Shown piece by piece: positions 17,504-25,177 of a stretch of DNA of 64,000 nucleotides. The position numbers were made by a program, and so were the translations under genes. This DNA comes from Chryseobacterium sp. KLBC 52 (GTDB lineage Bacteria; Bacteroidota; Bacteroidia; Flavobacteriales; Weeksellaceae): positions 1 to 64,000 of the forward strand of contig NZ_QDFZ01000024.1 in the NCBI RefSeq assembly GCF_003347605.1. The letters are read 5' to 3'. Within the stretch, counting starts at the first letter, position 1; the number at the start of each line of letters is the position of its first letter. The notes beneath the pieces are model-generated. The model was not told the DNA's origin and searched no databases. It was given only the letters and a program-made list of their open reading frames with translations.

Positions 17504-17929
17504 ATGAAGAAAATAAAAAAAGCGTATTATTATATTTTTTATAAAATATATAAATCAATAATATATACTTCTGAAATGGTTGGTGGTGAGTTTTGGACTG
17601 ATTTTAAAGCCGGGATAGCACTACTGGCTCTTGAGCTTTTGTTTTTAGGATCATTTTTGAATTATTACTCTATCATAATTAATGAAAAACTTGATATATC
17701 TATTACAAGCCCTATAATACTAATTCCGCTAATCATATTGTTTGTAATCAATTATTTTAGTTTCATCCATACAGATATGTGGAAAGAATATAACAAACAA
17801 TTTGATAAGTTACCTGAGGAAAAAAATAGAAAAGGTACTATAGTAGTTTGGATAATAGCTATTTTTATACTAATTAATTTTTTTGGATCAGCTTATTATT
17901 TACAAAAATATATTCTTAAAATGTATTAA
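17504..17929 (+). CDS. Three-helix membrane protein, presumed Rhs immunity protein
   Basis: 141 residues with a basic, Tyr/Lys-rich N-terminus and about three membrane helices (35-57, 66-92, 109-133), separated by a conserved HTDMWKEYNKQFDKLPEEKN loop. It lies 9 bp after the Rhs tip. Proteins of this look are frequent next to rhs genes in flavobacteria as I recall; immunity is inference from position, and the membrane location would suit a membrane-acting toxin. A degraded-start paralogue follows at 17971-18387. The repeated hairpin at 17939-17963 follows as terminator. Confidence 0.65.
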   Translation: MKKIKKAYYYIFYKIYKSIIYTSEMVGGEFWTDFKAGIALLALELLFLGSFLNYYSIIINEKLDISITSPIILIPLIILFVINYFSFIHTDMWKEYNKQFDKLPEEKNRKGTIVVWIIAIFILINFFGSAYYLQKYILKMY

Positions 17930-17938
17930 TAAATATAA

Positions 17939-17963
17939 TAGAGTATTGAATTTCAATACTCTA
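17939..17963 (+). terminator. Hairpin TAGAGTATTG/CAATACTCTA, copy 2
   Basis: 10-bp perfect stem around AATTT, directly after the first presumed immunity gene. Confidence 0.6.
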
Positions 17964-17970
17964 TATAATT

Positions 17971-18387
17971 ACGGAAAAAATAAAAAAAGCATATTATTAT
18001 ATCTTTTATAAGATTTATAAATCAATAATATATACTTCTGACAAAGTTGGGGGTGAGTTTTGGAGTGATTTTAAAGCAGGAATAGCATTACTAGCCCTTG
18101 AACTTTGGTTTTTTGGAACAATTTTAAACTATTATGCTATTATAACTCATACAAAATTTAGTACTAATACTATATTTATAATTTTATTGATTCCTTTAGT
18201 ATTTCTTTCTATACTACATTATTTTGCATTTATTCATACAGATATTTGGAAAGAATATAGTAAACAATTTGATAAATTATCTGAAGAAAAGAATAAAAAA
18301 GGTACTATAATAGTTTGCATAATAGCTGTTTTTATAGCTAGTAATTTTTTGGGATCTATCTTTCTATTACAAAAGTTTATATTTTGA
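17971..18387 (+). pseudogene. Second immunity-like paralogue with ATG replaced by ACG
   Basis: A fully open 138-codon frame parallels the protein at 17504-17929 from its first residues (TEKIKKAYYYIFYKIYKSII against MKKIKKAYYYIFYKIYKSII) through the HTDIWKEYSKQFDKLSEEKN loop to the last helix. At the position of the paralogue's ATG there is ACG, and no ATG or GTG lies nearby. The first in-frame ATG gives only a 66-residue C-terminal fragment. Either the gene is silent, or it initiates at a rare codon such as ACG or ATA. The frame has stayed open, so inactivation, if real, is recent. Confidence 0.7.
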
Positions 18388-18419
18388 TATATAAAATCAC
18401 GAATAAAATAGAAAAAATA

Positions 18420-18442
18420 GGTAATGTTCCAAACATGTTGGT
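18420..18442 (+). repeat. IS1-end-like repeat, copy 2
   Basis: GGTAATGTTCCAAACATGTTGG; copy 1 and copy 2 continue identically through TAATAAATTAGAG into the shared hairpin, about 60 bp in all. Confidence 0.5.
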
Positions 18443-18446
18443 AATA

Positions 18447-18477
18447 AATTAGAGTATTGGTTTTCAATACTCTAATT
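18447..18477 (+). terminator. Hairpin TAGAGTATTG/CAATACTCTA, copy 3
   Basis: Perfect 13-bp stem around GTTTT followed by T5, downstream of the second immunity-like paralogue. Confidence 0.65.
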
Positions 18478-18482
18478 TTTGA

Positions 18483-18764
18483 ATACTACTTGAAAATGCC
18501 AGTGGCAGCGCAGAAGCTCTTGAAGAAAATAACTACTACCCTTTTGGATTAAAGCATTTAGAATATAATAATGTAGGCGGCAACCCACCTTACAATTACC
18601 AGTACAACGGTAAAGAACTACAAAAGGAAACCGGCTGGAATGATTATGGTGCCAGGATGTATATGTCAGATATTGGAAGATGGGGTGTTGTAGATCCGTT
18701 GGTAATGTTCCAAATATGTTGGTTTCCAATATTAATGGACTCTGACCAAGATAATTATAAATAA
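18483..18764 (+). pseudogene. Second Rhs core remnant, cut by the IS1-like element
   Basis: The frame reads ENASGSAEALEENNYYPFGL, then YNYQYNGKELQKETGW and MSDIGRWGVVDPL, closely matching the core in 16295-17494. At the DPL codon the sequence switches abruptly to GGTAATGTTCC, the left end of the IS1-like element; the remaining codons to the stop are element-derived. The N-terminal part of the rhs gene and its toxin tip are absent. Confidence 0.75.
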
Positions 18765-18777
18765 AATAATTTAAAAG

Positions 18778-18810
18778 CAGGTAATCTATAGGATTGCCTG
18801 TTTTATTTTT
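18778..18810 (+). terminator. Hairpin shielding the IS1 transposase gene
   Basis: CAGGTAATC and GATTGCCTG pair around TATAG and are followed by TTTTATTTTT, between the IS end and the transposase start. Such hairpins stop transcription entering from outside an element. Confidence 0.55.
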
Positions 18811-18829
18811 GCCAATAAAAAGCACTTCA

Positions 18830-19540
18830 ATGATGATTAAAACTTATGAATGTTCCAAATGTGTTGGTGAGAACTCCGGATTTATAAAATATGGGAAAAC
18901 AAGTCGGGGGAAACAACGATATCAGTGTAAATCCTGTAAAACAATTAACATTCTGAATTATACGTATAACGCTTATGAAAAAAATACCAATCAAAAAATT
19001 ATTCTCCTGACAAAAGAAGGTTTAGGAATTCGCAGTACTGCAAGAATACTGAAAATTTCTGCAACCACACTACTAAAAAGAATTCTGACCATTGCAAACA
19101 AAATTATTCGGCCAACAATAAAATTTTACCAAACCTATGAATTGGATGAGATGAGAATTTTTGTCAGAAAGAAAGCTAATACGATCTGGCTGGTGTATGC
19201 CATTAATAAACAAAGTAAAGAGGTCGCCGGATTTTATATTGGAAAAAGAAATAACAAAACATTGAATTCAGTTGTCAAAACTTTAATCAGCGCTAAACCT
19301 GAAAAAATCTTCACGGATAAACTAAGAAATTATAAATACCTTATTCCAAAAGAAATCCATAGCATCCAAAAGTATGGAACGAATGGCATAGAGAGAAAAA
19401 ACCTGAATCTCAGAACTCATTTAAAAAGATTGAATAGAAAAACGATTTGTTTTAGTAAAAATATTTTAGTTTTAACCTCTGTTCTGAAAATATACTTTTG
19501 GAGTAAAGCAGAATCTGAATATGATGAAGCTATTTTGTAA
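18830..19540 (+). CDS. IS1-family transposase
   Basis: 236 residues (ATG at 18830; longer frames reach into the element end). An N-terminal zinc-finger-like Cys pattern (CSKC ... CKSC, residues 6-36) and an HTH region (GIRSTARILKISATTLLKRI) are followed by the IS1 DDE catalytic core: DEMRIFV, TDKLRNYKY and IERKNLNLRTHLKRLNRKT. Length and motif order fit a single-frame IS1-family transposase. The DNA encoding CSKCVG (about 18848-18868) closely resembles the element's own terminal repeat. Confidence 0.88.
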   Translation: MMIKTYECSKCVGENSGFIKYGKTSRGKQRYQCKSCKTINILNYTYNAYEKNTNQKIILLTKEGLGIRSTARILKISATTLLKRILTIANKIIRPTIKFYQTYELDEMRIFVRKKANTIWLVYAINKQSKEVAGFYIGKRNNKTLNSVVKTLISAKPEKIFTDKLRNYKYLIPKEIHSIQKYGTNGIERKNLNLRTHLKRLNRKTICFSKNILVLTSVLKIYFWSKAESEYDEAIL

Positions 19541-19563
19541 AAGCAGCATAATTTTCAAAATAC

Positions 19564-19610
19564 AATTTAAACAAATGTTTAGGTTTATTTTATATTCTGA
19601 AACTGGCTGT
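19564..19610 (+). repeat. Right copy of the 47-bp direct repeat
   Basis: Parallels 15914-15960 (41 of 47). The dyad here is TTTAAACA-AA-TGTTTAGG, with two changes in the right arm. It starts 24 bp after the transposase stop codon and marks the right edge of the island. Confidence 0.6.
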
Positions 19611-19724
19611 TTTATTTTACAATTTTCCATCATTCTCAATAAACCTGCAATTTTCTAATTTTTATCTCCCTAAGTTCAGACTGTTTTAATTATTTCCTTA
19701 AATTCGATCCACAAAACTGTTTTT

Positions 19725-20873
19725 ATGATACAACTTCCTTTATCAAAACTTTCCAATGTAGGAACTACTATTTTCAGCCAGATGACTCAGCTTGCCAATG
19801 AAAATGAAGCCATCAATCTGTCTCAGGGTTTTCCTGATTTTATGCCAGATTCAGAATTATTAAATCATGTAGATCATTTTATTAAAAAAGGCTTTAACCA
19901 GTATGCACCTCTTGGCGGAATGATTGGCTTAAAGGAAGAAATTGCACGAAAAATTGAAAACAGCCATCAGGCAGTTTACCATCCGGATTCTGAAATAACA
20001 GTTACTGCAGGTGGCACTCAGGCAATTTTCACGGCTATTGCATCATTTATTAAAAAAGATGATGAAGTGATTATTTTTGAACCTGCGTATGATTGCTATG
20101 AACCTACTGTAGAGCTTTTCGGAGGTATTGTAAAACGATTTGAAATGAAAGCTCCGGATTATGAAATCAAATGGGCGGAAGTAAAGAATCTTGTCAGTGA
20201 AAAAACCAGGATGATCATTCTTAATAATCCTAACAATCCTTCAGGAAAAATCCTGAAAGAAAATGACTTACAAGAACTTATTAACCTGGTAAAAGGTACT
20301 TCCATTCTTATTTTGAGTGATGAAGTGTATGAAAATATTGTTTTTGATGGAAAACAGCATTTAAGCATCTGTAAATACCCGGAATTGAAAGAAAGAAGCC
20401 TTCTTGTAGCCTCTTTTGGGAAACTTTTCCATGTTACCGGATGGAAAGTAGGCTATTGCGCAGCACCTAAAATCTTAACGGATGAATTCAGAAAGGTTCA
20501 TCAATTCAATGTATTCTGTGTAAATACTCCTATTCAGCTGGCTCTGGCAGAATATATGAAAAATGAGGAGCATTATACTTATCTGAATCAGTTTTTCCAG
20601 GAAAAAAGAGACTTTCTGAGAAAAGGTCTTGCAGGTACTTCGTTTGAGCTTCTGGATTGTGAAGGAACTTATTTTCAGGCAGTGAAATACGATAAGATTT
20701 CAGATAAAAATGATTTTGATTTTGCTTCAGAACTTACCATCAATCATAAGGTGGCCAGCGTTCCTTTCTCTTCATTTTATAAAAACAAGCTGAATGAAAA
20801 TGTGATCAGGTTGTGCTTTGCCAAGAAGCAGGAAACCCTGGAAAAGGCTCTTGAGAATTTATCAAAGATTTAA
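19725..20873 (+). CDS. PLP-dependent aminotransferase, methionine/kynurenine aminotransferase type
   Basis: 382-residue fold-type I aminotransferase. INLSQGFPDF near the N-terminus, NNPNNPSGK (substrate carboxylate and PLP contacts), SDEVYE and SFGKLFHVTGWKVGY with PLP-lysine Lys233 are all visible. The pattern matches the YbdL/methionine aminotransferase and kynurenine-oxoglutarate transaminase branch, converting amino acids such as methionine to 2-oxo acids. The gene stands alone with its own terminator at 20915-20944. Confidence 0.88.
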   Translation: MIQLPLSKLSNVGTTIFSQMTQLANENEAINLSQGFPDFMPDSELLNHVDHFIKKGFNQYAPLGGMIGLKEEIARKIENSHQAVYHPDSEITVTAGGTQAIFTAIASFIKKDDEVIIFEPAYDCYEPTVELFGGIVKRFEMKAPDYEIKWAEVKNLVSEKTRMIILNNPNNPSGKILKENDLQELINLVKGTSILILSDEVYENIVFDGKQHLSICKYPELKERSLLVASFGKLFHVTGWKVGYCAAPKILTDEFRKVHQFNVFCVNTPIQLALAEYMKNEEHYTYLNQFFQEKRDFLRKGLAGTSFELLDCEGTYFQAVKYDKISDKNDFDFASELTINHKVASVPFSSFYKNKLNENVIRLCFAKKQETLEKALENLSKI

Positions 20874-20914
20874 TACTTCCTGATTAAAAACAAAGAGGTA
20901 AAGAAATGATATAT

Positions 20915-20944
20915 AAAACTCCGGAAATGTTTCCGGAGTTTTTA
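20915..20944. terminator. Bidirectional terminator
   Basis: AAAACTCCGGAAA and TTTCCGGAGTTTT form a near-perfect 13-bp stem with a T-run, between the convergent aminotransferase and cls genes. Confidence 0.88.
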
Positions 20945-20965
20945 TTTTCTATTCACAGATGAATT

Positions 20966-22432
20966 TTAAATTAATGGAGAAAGCAGTCTGGCCAGATGTT
21001 CAAAAAAAACTTTGAATTTTGACCTTTTTTTCCATGTATCAAGGAAGATTTCTTCACAATCATTCATATCCTCAATAAAAAGGTTTTTAAGCTTCTGGTT
21101 AATTTCAGGATCAAAGATTAATGTATTCACCTCAAAATTAAGTTCCTGACTTCTGACATCCATATTCGCAGTGCCTACAGACGAAAAATGGTCATCAACA
21201 ATCATTGTTTTGGCATGAATAAATCCTTTTTTGTAAAAGAATACTCTCACTTTGTTTTCCAGAAGTTCTTCATAATAGGAATAGGCCGCGGCATTTACTA
21301 TCACAGAATCTCCTGATTTTGGTACCATAAGCCTAACATCAAGTCCTGAAAGACCAGCTTGTTTTATGGCATTCAATACCGTTTCAACAGGGATAAAATA
21401 AGGCGTCACAATATAGATTCTTTTTTGGGCAGAAAGAATTGCTGAGCTCGTACTCAACATAATGGAAGGTCTGGTATCAGGTCCGCTTGCAGCAACCTGC
21501 ACGAGAGAACGTCCTGGTTCTGTTTTTTTATAATCGAAATACGATGTTGAGATTTCGGGGAGCTTTTCAGTGGCAAAAACCCAGTTGCTAAAAAACAGAA
21601 ACTGAAAATAAACTGCAGCTTCTCCTTTAATATAAAGATGAACATCCCTCCAGTACTGTTCTGGATTAGGATTGATGTATTTATCTGAAACATTGATGCC
21701 CCCTGTAAAAACCTCAGTACCATCTACAATGATGATCTTCCTGTGATCTCTGTAATTCACTCTGTTGGCAAGAAGTCTGAAAGTAATTTTGTTGACCGGA
21801 GATACTTCCACTCCCGCTTCCTGTAACTTTCTCAAAAACTTCCGGCCTAATTTTCCACTTCCCAGATCGTCATAGAGAAAACGTATTTTAACACCTTGCT
21901 TTGCTTTTCTCATCAACAGATCAGCAAGCCTGTTCCCGACCTCGTCATTATCATAAATATAATATTCCAGATGGATATGATGAACTGCTTTTTCAAGCAC
22001 TTCAAAGACTTTTTCAAATTTGGCCTCACCATTGATCAGGACTTCCGTATGATTTCCCTGAGAAATGGGTGCATTTCCGGCACTGTAAAGAAAATTAACA
22101 GTGAGCAAAAAATTCTGTAATTCTTCCTGATGAGCATTCAGTGTTTTATGATGCGTTTCTTCAATATATTGATGTACTTTTTGATATATCTGCTCATTCC
22201 GTTCTACTTTGAAGGTATAAAATTGATTCTTGCTGAAGTTGACTCCAAAAACAAAATAAATAATGATTCCAACTATCGGAAGAAAAATAATAAGCAGCAG
22301 ATAAGCCAGTGTTTTGCTTGTATTTCTGGTATCTATAATGATCTTACCCGCAAGGAAGGTAACCCCGAGAAGATAAAGGGCCTCAAGTCCCAACAAAATG
22401 TACGGATACTGATCAAAAAATTCTTTAACCAT
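20966..22432 (-). CDS. cls: Cardiolipin synthase
   Basis: 488-residue phospholipase-D-superfamily enzyme with two N-terminal membrane helices (about 8-30 and 38-60) and two HKD motifs: HRKIIIVDG in the first half and HAKTMIVDD in the second. It condenses two phosphatidylglycerol molecules, or PG with CDP-DAG or PE, to cardiolipin at the inner membrane. I chose the ATG at 22432 (MVKEFFDQY); a longer frame would read through the upstream SDR terminator and overlap that gene. Confidence 0.9.
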   Translation of the reverse strand: MVKEFFDQYPYILLGLEALYLLGVTFLAGKIIIDTRNTSKTLAYLLLIIFLPIVGIIIYFVFGVNFSKNQFYTFKVERNEQIYQKVHQYIEETHHKTLNAHQEELQNFLLTVNFLYSAGNAPISQGNHTEVLINGEAKFEKVFEVLEKAVHHIHLEYYIYDNDEVGNRLADLLMRKAKQGVKIRFLYDDLGSGKLGRKFLRKLQEAGVEVSPVNKITFRLLANRVNYRDHRKIIIVDGTEVFTGGINVSDKYINPNPEQYWRDVHLYIKGEAAVYFQFLFFSNWVFATEKLPEISTSYFDYKKTEPGRSLVQVAASGPDTRPSIMLSTSSAILSAQKRIYIVTPYFIPVETVLNAIKQAGLSGLDVRLMVPKSGDSVIVNAAAYSYYEELLENKVRVFFYKKGFIHAKTMIVDDHFSSVGTANMDVRSQELNFEVNTLIFDPEINQKLKNLFIEDMNDCEEIFLDTWKKRSKFKVFFEHLARLLSPLI

Positions 22433-22465
22433 ATTGACTGATCTCAGGTTAAAGATAGTGAAAAA

Positions 22466-22501
22466 GGCCAAAAAGGAAATTAAAAATTTCGCTTTTTGAC
22501 C
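22466..22501 (-). terminator. Terminator of the SDR gene
   Basis: On the minus strand GGTCAAAAAG, GAAATT, AATTTC and CTTTTTGGCC form a long stem with small internal mismatches, followed by TTTTT. Confidence 0.7.
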
Positions 22502-22511
22502 CTTTAAAGTT

Positions 22512-23276
22512 CTATAGGAACATTCCTCCTGAAACTTCAATTCTTTGTCCAGTGATCCATCTTGCATCTTCCGTACACAGGAACGCCACTACTCCACCAA
22601 TATCATCCGGAAGACCTACTCTTCCGAGTGCTGTAGCACCTGCTACCATGGCATTGATCTCTTCATTATCCCTTACTCTTCCGCCGCCAAAATCTGTTTC
22701 AATAGCTCCCGGCGCTACGACATTGGCTTTGATTTTTCTTGAACCTAATTCTTTAGCCATGTATTTCGTCAGCATTTCTACTCCTGCTTTAATCGACCCA
22801 TAAATAGAAGATCCCGGTGTCGCAAATCTCGCCAACCCTGAAGAGACATTAATAATCCCTCCTCCATCATTGATGAATGGCAGCAATTTTTGAGTCAGGA
22901 AAAATACTCCTTTAAAATGAATGTCTACCACATCGTCCAATTGTTCTTCCGTTACTTCTGTAATCGGCGAATATAGGGCTGTTCCTGCATTATTAATCAG
23001 GTAGTCAATATGAGTGCTTCCCGTATTTTGCTGCAAGTGATCTGTTACGTTTTTCACAAAAGCATCAAAGCTCTTAATATCTTTTGTGTCAAGCTGAAAT
23101 GCAACAGCATTCCTTCCCATTGATTTGATCTCATTGACAACAGCTTCTGCTTCTTCTTTATTGCTTCTGTAGGTAATAATAACATCTAATCCCTTTTGAG
23201 CAATTTTAAGTGCTGAGTTTTTCCCTAATCCACGGCTTCCTCCGGTTACCAGTGCAATATTTGTTTTTGTGTTCAT
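22512..23276 (-). CDS. SDR-family oxidoreductase (3-oxoacyl-ACP reductase-like)
   Basis: 254-residue classical SDR: TGGSRGLGK for NADPH, NNAG, a Ser (INVSSG) and the YGSIK active-site pair, with the C-terminal ITGQRIEVSGGMFL typical of FabG-like enzymes. I start at the second ATG (23276, MNTKTNIALV). A near-consensus CAACTTTG lies about 25 bp upstream. The AraC gene behind it on the same strand is the likely regulator. Confidence 0.85.
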   Translation of the reverse strand: MNTKTNIALVTGGSRGLGKNSALKIAQKGLDVIITYRSNKEEAEAVVNEIKSMGRNAVAFQLDTKDIKSFDAFVKNVTDHLQQNTGSTHIDYLINNAGTALYSPITEVTEEQLDDVVDIHFKGVFFLTQKLLPFINDGGGIINVSSGLARFATPGSSIYGSIKAGVEMLTKYMAKELGSRKIKANVVAPGAIETDFGGGRVRDNEEINAMVAGATALGRVGLPDDIGGVVAFLCTEDARWITGQRIEVSGGMFL

Positions 23277-23365
23277 TGTATTTTGATTATTTTGATGGTA
23301 CAAAGTTGGGATATTTTCAGACCGAAGGGTTTGCCTGAATCAATCTGAAATTTGCAAAATTCAAA

Positions 23366-24304
23366 TCAGGAACGAAATTCCAATGGGGTAAACGTAGTTT
23401 TCCTTTTAAAGAAATTGGAAAAGTGGGCAATCTCCTCAAATCCCAGAGCGTAAGATATTTCTGAAACATTCCATTTCGTCTGTTTTAAAAGTATTTTAGC
23501 TTCCTGAATAACCCGGTCGGAAATAAATTCTGTGGTTGTCTTTCCGGTGCTTTCCTTTAATCTTTTGTTTAAGTAATTGACATGAACAGCCAACCTGTCT
23601 GCATAATCTTTTGCGGTTTTCAGTTGAAGTCTCTGTTCCCATGATTCAATAGGAAACTGTCTCTCCAGCAGCTCTATAAATAAAGAAACCACTCTCATAG
23701 AAGCATCATTGGATGCTGATATTTTGGATACCGGCTGTAATTTCTGCCCATAGTGAATCAGCTCCAACACATAGTTTCTGATCAGATCATATTTAAATAC
23801 ATAATCTGAATCTATTTCTTTTTTGATCTTCTTAAAGAGGCTTTCGATCTCTTCTGCAAGCTCGTCATCAATTTCAAAAACAGGAACTCCACCTGGCTGA
23901 AAAATAGGAAGATCTTCCAGATGGTAATAAGATTTATCCTTAATGAAGAAGTCTTCCGTAAATACACAGAAACTTCCGGACTGATCCGGGTCTTCAGGAA
24001 CCCAGTGATAGGGAACTTTAGGGGTTGCAAACAATAACGCCTTATGTTGTATTGAAATAATTTTGTCTGCGTATTCTGCTCTATTTCTTCCCTTTATAAA
24101 GCTTATTTTATAGTATTTCCTTCTGTTATAAGGCATTTCAGAAGTAGTTCTTGCTCTTTCTATCGTTTGGGCAATATCAAAAACATTAAAATGACCAATG
24201 TCTTTGTGAAGTCCTTTTGGGAAAATACTTTCAAGATCTTTGCCCAGTTTGGCAGCCATCTCTTTATAAAAATCTTCCAGTGAGGTATGGGCTACTTTTT
24301 CCAT
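23366..24304 (-). CDS. AraC-family transcriptional regulator
   Basis: 312 residues: an N-terminal cupin-like sensing domain (about 40-190) and a C-terminal AraC HTH pair (AKDYADRLAVHVNYLNKRLK and VSEISYALGFEEIAHFSNFF). It is a paralogue of the AraC protein at 49572-50486, sharing YNRRKYYKISFI and VHVNYLNKRLKEST-type stretches. The gene lies 89 bp upstream of the SDR gene on the same strand, so that SDR gene is the probable target. Confidence 0.88.
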   Translation of the reverse strand: MEKVAHTSLEDFYKEMAAKLGKDLESIFPKGLHKDIGHFNVFDIAQTIERARTTSEMPYNRRKYYKISFIKGRNRAEYADKIISIQHKALLFATPKVPYHWVPEDPDQSGSFCVFTEDFFIKDKSYYHLEDLPIFQPGGVPVFEIDDELAEEIESLFKKIKKEIDSDYVFKYDLIRNYVLELIHYGQKLQPVSKISASNDASMRVVSLFIELLERQFPIESWEQRLQLKTAKDYADRLAVHVNYLNKRLKESTGKTTTEFISDRVIQEAKILLKQTKWNVSEISYALGFEEIAHFSNFFKRKTTFTPLEFRS

Positions 24305-24324
24305 CGCAGATGATTTGTAAAATT

Positions 24325-24332
24325 CAAATATA
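24325..24332 (-). promoter_or_regulatory. -7 box (TATATTTG) of the AraC gene
   Basis: Minus-strand TAnnTTTG match 20 bp ahead of the ATG at 24304. Confidence 0.5.
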
Positions 24333-24579
24333 CGAACTTATCAATCAACCTTTTTTGAAATGATTACAGATTGCTCACCAGAATTTAAAACTCTTTTAAT
24401 TTCAAAAAGCACCTATACTAAATTGTTTAAAATTTCAATGTAATAGCTTATTTTATTTAAAATTTATCACAAATATTAAAGATAATGCAGTATAATTTTT
24501 CCATTTTTTCTATACATAGTGATATAACTCATTTATTTTTATTATTTTCGTTAAAACTAACCCATTAAAAATCAAACCA

Positions 24580-24738
24580 ATGGAAAACAAAAATTTAAAT
24601 CACGGAAAAAAACTGAACAAAAAACAATTGAGAGTAATCACTGGAGGAAAAGAAATGTGTCTTCTTCCAGACCTGACTTGTAAGAAATATTCTTTCGCAT
24701 GTGCAGAATTACAATGCCAGCCTGGTATTGAATTGTAG
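24580..24738 (+). CDS. Double-glycine-leader bacteriocin-like peptide 1
   Basis: 52 residues. The leader ends in KKLNKKQLRVITGG, the pattern cleaved by C39-type peptidase ABC transporters, leaving a core of about 29 residues with four cysteines. The next gene shares the leader (GKKLNKKELKTIKGG). No processing transporter or modification gene is nearby. Activity is unknown; flavobacteria often encode such peptides singly. Confidence 0.6.
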   Translation: MENKNLNHGKKLNKKQLRVITGGKEMCLLPDLTCKKYSFACAELQCQPGIEL

Positions 24739-24772
24739 CCAATAAAAAACTAGACCATAAAAACTTTAACGA

Positions 24773-25018
24773 ATGAGAAATCAACATGTAAATAATGGTA
24801 AAAAACTCAATAAAAAAGAGTTGAAAACCATTAAAGGAGGTGTGATGATATGCAGCCATCAAGGTATTTGCGCACAGATTCATCCTTCATGCTATGAACC
24901 GGAGTGCCGAACTGGACAGGCACAGTTAAAATGTACAGATATCGTCAATAACTGTGTAGTTTTCTCTCCATCCTGTATCGAGCCAAAATGCCGGTTTGAT
25001 ATTGGTATTCCACTTTAA
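24773..25018 (+). CDS. Double-glycine-leader bacteriocin-like peptide 2
   Basis: 81 residues with leader MRNQHVNNGKKLNKKELKTI ending in KGG, and a Cys-rich core (8 Cys in about 58 residues). The core holds two repeated units, PSCYEPECR and PSCIEPKCR, suggesting an internal duplication. It is 34 bp after peptide 1 and followed by a terminator hairpin, so the two form a small operon. It is a paralogue of peptide 1 by leader and Cys pattern. Confidence 0.65.
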   Translation: MRNQHVNNGKKLNKKELKTIKGGVMICSHQGICAQIHPSCYEPECRTGQAQLKCTDIVNNCVVFSPSCIEPKCRFDIGIPL

Positions 25019-25027
25019 AAATAAAAA

Positions 25028-25060
25028 TACTGCTCTCTACTTCAGGGAGCAGTAATTTTT
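25028..25060 (+). terminator. Terminator of the double-glycine peptide operon
   Basis: ACTGCTCTC and GGGAGCAGT form a stem around TACTTCA, followed by AATTTTT. Confidence 0.75.
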
Positions 25061-25116
25061 AGTACCTGTTCCAACCATCAAAATATAAACAGGCAGCCTA
25101 CATTATTAATTTTAAG

Positions 25117-25153
25117 CAAAAAACGCTCCCAAATACATGGAAGCGCTTTTTTA
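25117..25153 (-). terminator. Terminator of ychF
   Basis: AAAAAACGCTCC and GGAAGCGCTTTTTT pair with two single-base bulges; the minus strand ends in a T-run. Confidence 0.7.
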
Positions 25154-25177
25154 ATATAACTAACTTTAATACTTTTC

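Larger units (their letters stand above)
18701..19540 (+). mobile_element. IS1-family element, right end not found
   Basis: The left end GGTAATGTTCCAAATATGTTGG interrupts the Rhs core at 18701. An inward hairpin terminator and one transposase gene follow. No inverted copy of the left end is present after the transposase, so the right end has been lost or is too diverged to see; flanking sequence resumes at the direct repeat 19564-19610. Confidence 0.65.

Noticed and set aside
16141..18477. CRISPR-like repeats at the three hairpin copies
   Set aside because: Only three copies, separated by whole genes rather than short spacers, and no cas genes.
18472..18825. Minus-strand 117-codon frame across the second Rhs remnant
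   Set aside because: It is antisense to recognisable Rhs core codons and spans the IS1 junction.
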